Source of the DNA: Alphaproteobacteria bacterium
GTDB lineage: Bacteria; Pseudomonadota; Alphaproteobacteria; Rhizobiales; Aestuariivirgaceae
Reading direction: 5' to 3'
Length of the DNA: 5,369 nucleotides
Assembly (NCBI GenBank): GCA_024279045.1
Contig: JAJRRZ010000018.1
Coordinates: forward strand, 1 to 5,369
This document shows positions 5,119 through 5,369 of the stretch, piece after piece. A program made the position numbers and the translations under genes. Below the pieces are notes generated by a model. The model was not told the origin of the DNA, searched no databases, and saw nothing but the letters and a program-made list of their open reading frames with translations. Position 1 is the first letter of the stretch; every line of letters begins with the position of its first letter.

Positions 5119-5369
5119 ATGTCAGATGAAGGGAGAGACCTGCTCTGGCTGACGGACGAACAATTTGCCCGCATCCAGCCGCTGCCGCCGACCGACACAA
5201 GAGGCAAGCCACGGGTGGATGATCGACAGGTGATCAGCGGGATTATCCATGTCATTCGCAATGGTCTGCGCTGGAAGGATGCACCTTCTGCCTATGGGCC
5301 GCACAAGACGCTCTGCAACCGGTTCCGGCGCTGGGCCAGGAAAGGAGTGTTTCTGCGCATCTTTGCTGC
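5119..5369 (+). CDS. IS5-family transposase, N-terminal part (runs off window)
   Basis: 83 complete codons are visible before the window edge. The product has the N-terminal domain (DUF4096 type) of IS5-family transposases, of the IS427/IS1031 kind common in Alphaproteobacteria. W-L-T-D-E-Q-F-A-R-I (10-19) starts the domain, followed by G-K-P-R-V-D-D-R (29-36), I-S-G-I-I-H-V-I-R-N-G-L-R-W-K-D-A-P (39-56), Y-G-P-H-K-T-L (59-65) and R-R-W-A-R-K-G-V-F (70-78). This region recognises DNA ends. The catalytic DDE residues of the DDE_Tnp_1 domain would lie beyond the window, so I cannot say whether the gene is intact, encoded in two frames or broken. No stop or frameshift appears in the visible part. 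It is oriented away from the cytochrome gene. Confidence 0.9.
   Translation, partial: MSDEGRDLLWLTDEQFARIQPLPPTDTRGKPRVDDRQVISGIIHVIRNGLRWKDAPSAYGPHKTLCNRFRRWARKGVFLRIFA

Larger units (their letters stand above)
4997..5369 (+). mobile_element. IS5-family insertion sequence, left end (continues beyond window)
   Basis: The left boundary is placed near 4997/4998, where the sequence changes to GAGCCCGTTGCGGC, a terminal-repeat-like start of the kind seen in IS427/IS1031-group IS5 elements. Just outside is TTA (4994-4996), which would fit a short T-N-A target duplication, but the right end is not in the window, so neither the repeat nor the duplication can be verified. An AT-richer leader of about 120 bp precedes the transposase, unlike the GC-rich host DNA. 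The boundary could be off by several bases. Confidence 0.6.

Noticed and set aside
1..5369. CRISPR array, tRNA or rRNA genes, riboswitch, toxin-antitoxin or phage defence module
   Set aside because: No regularly spaced repeats, clover-leaf-like sequences or matching protein motifs were seen on either strand; almost all of the window is accounted for by the listed genes.

Overview
The window is GC-rich DNA that looks like an ordinary chromosomal stretch of an alphaproteobacterium (inference). The main evidence is a membrane-anchored CycM/c552-type cytochrome c, a YejA-like binding protein with a Tat-type leader, a DUF922 secreted protease-like protein, a class 2 dihydroorotate dehydrogenase, and an IS5-family transposase of a type common in Alphaproteobacteria. 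I cannot name a genus from the sequence alone. Coding density is high, and most genes have clear Shine-Dalgarno sites.

Layout, left to right. A DUF922 (predicted secreted Zn-protease-like) gene runs leftward off the window edge from position 463. A 114-bp divergent intergenic region follows. A rightward unit then holds three genes: a small cold-shock-domain protein (578-850), pyrD (847-1950, start overlapping the preceding stop as ATGA), and an ArsC/Spx-family thioredoxin-fold protein (1970-2335). This unit ends at a hairpin that includes the arsC-like stop codon (2329-2352) and is followed by a T-rich tract. A leftward YejA-like ABC substrate-binding protein (4217-2355) converges on it with only 19 bp between the two stop codons. 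Upstream of that, also leftward, is a membrane-anchored monohaem cytochrome c (4905-4360). A strong intrinsic terminator (about 4286-4323) separates the two leftward genes, so each is probably its own transcription unit. At the right edge an IS5-family insertion sequence begins near 4997/4998, about 92 bp upstream of the cytochrome start codon, and its transposase runs off the window.

How the genes work together: the csp-pyrD-arsC cluster looks like a small housekeeping operon in which pyrimidine synthesis shares a transcript with a nucleic-acid-binding protein and a thiol-redox protein. The functional link is inferred from spacing only. The cytochrome belongs to the respiratory chain. The binding protein delivers peptide-like solutes to a transporter whose permease genes are not in the window. 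I found no tRNA, rRNA, CRISPR array or phage module, and no convincing undescribed system. The most notable points are the csp-pyrD coupling, the stop-codon-overlapping terminator, the Tat-type orphan YejA, and the IS insertion next to the cytochrome promoter region.
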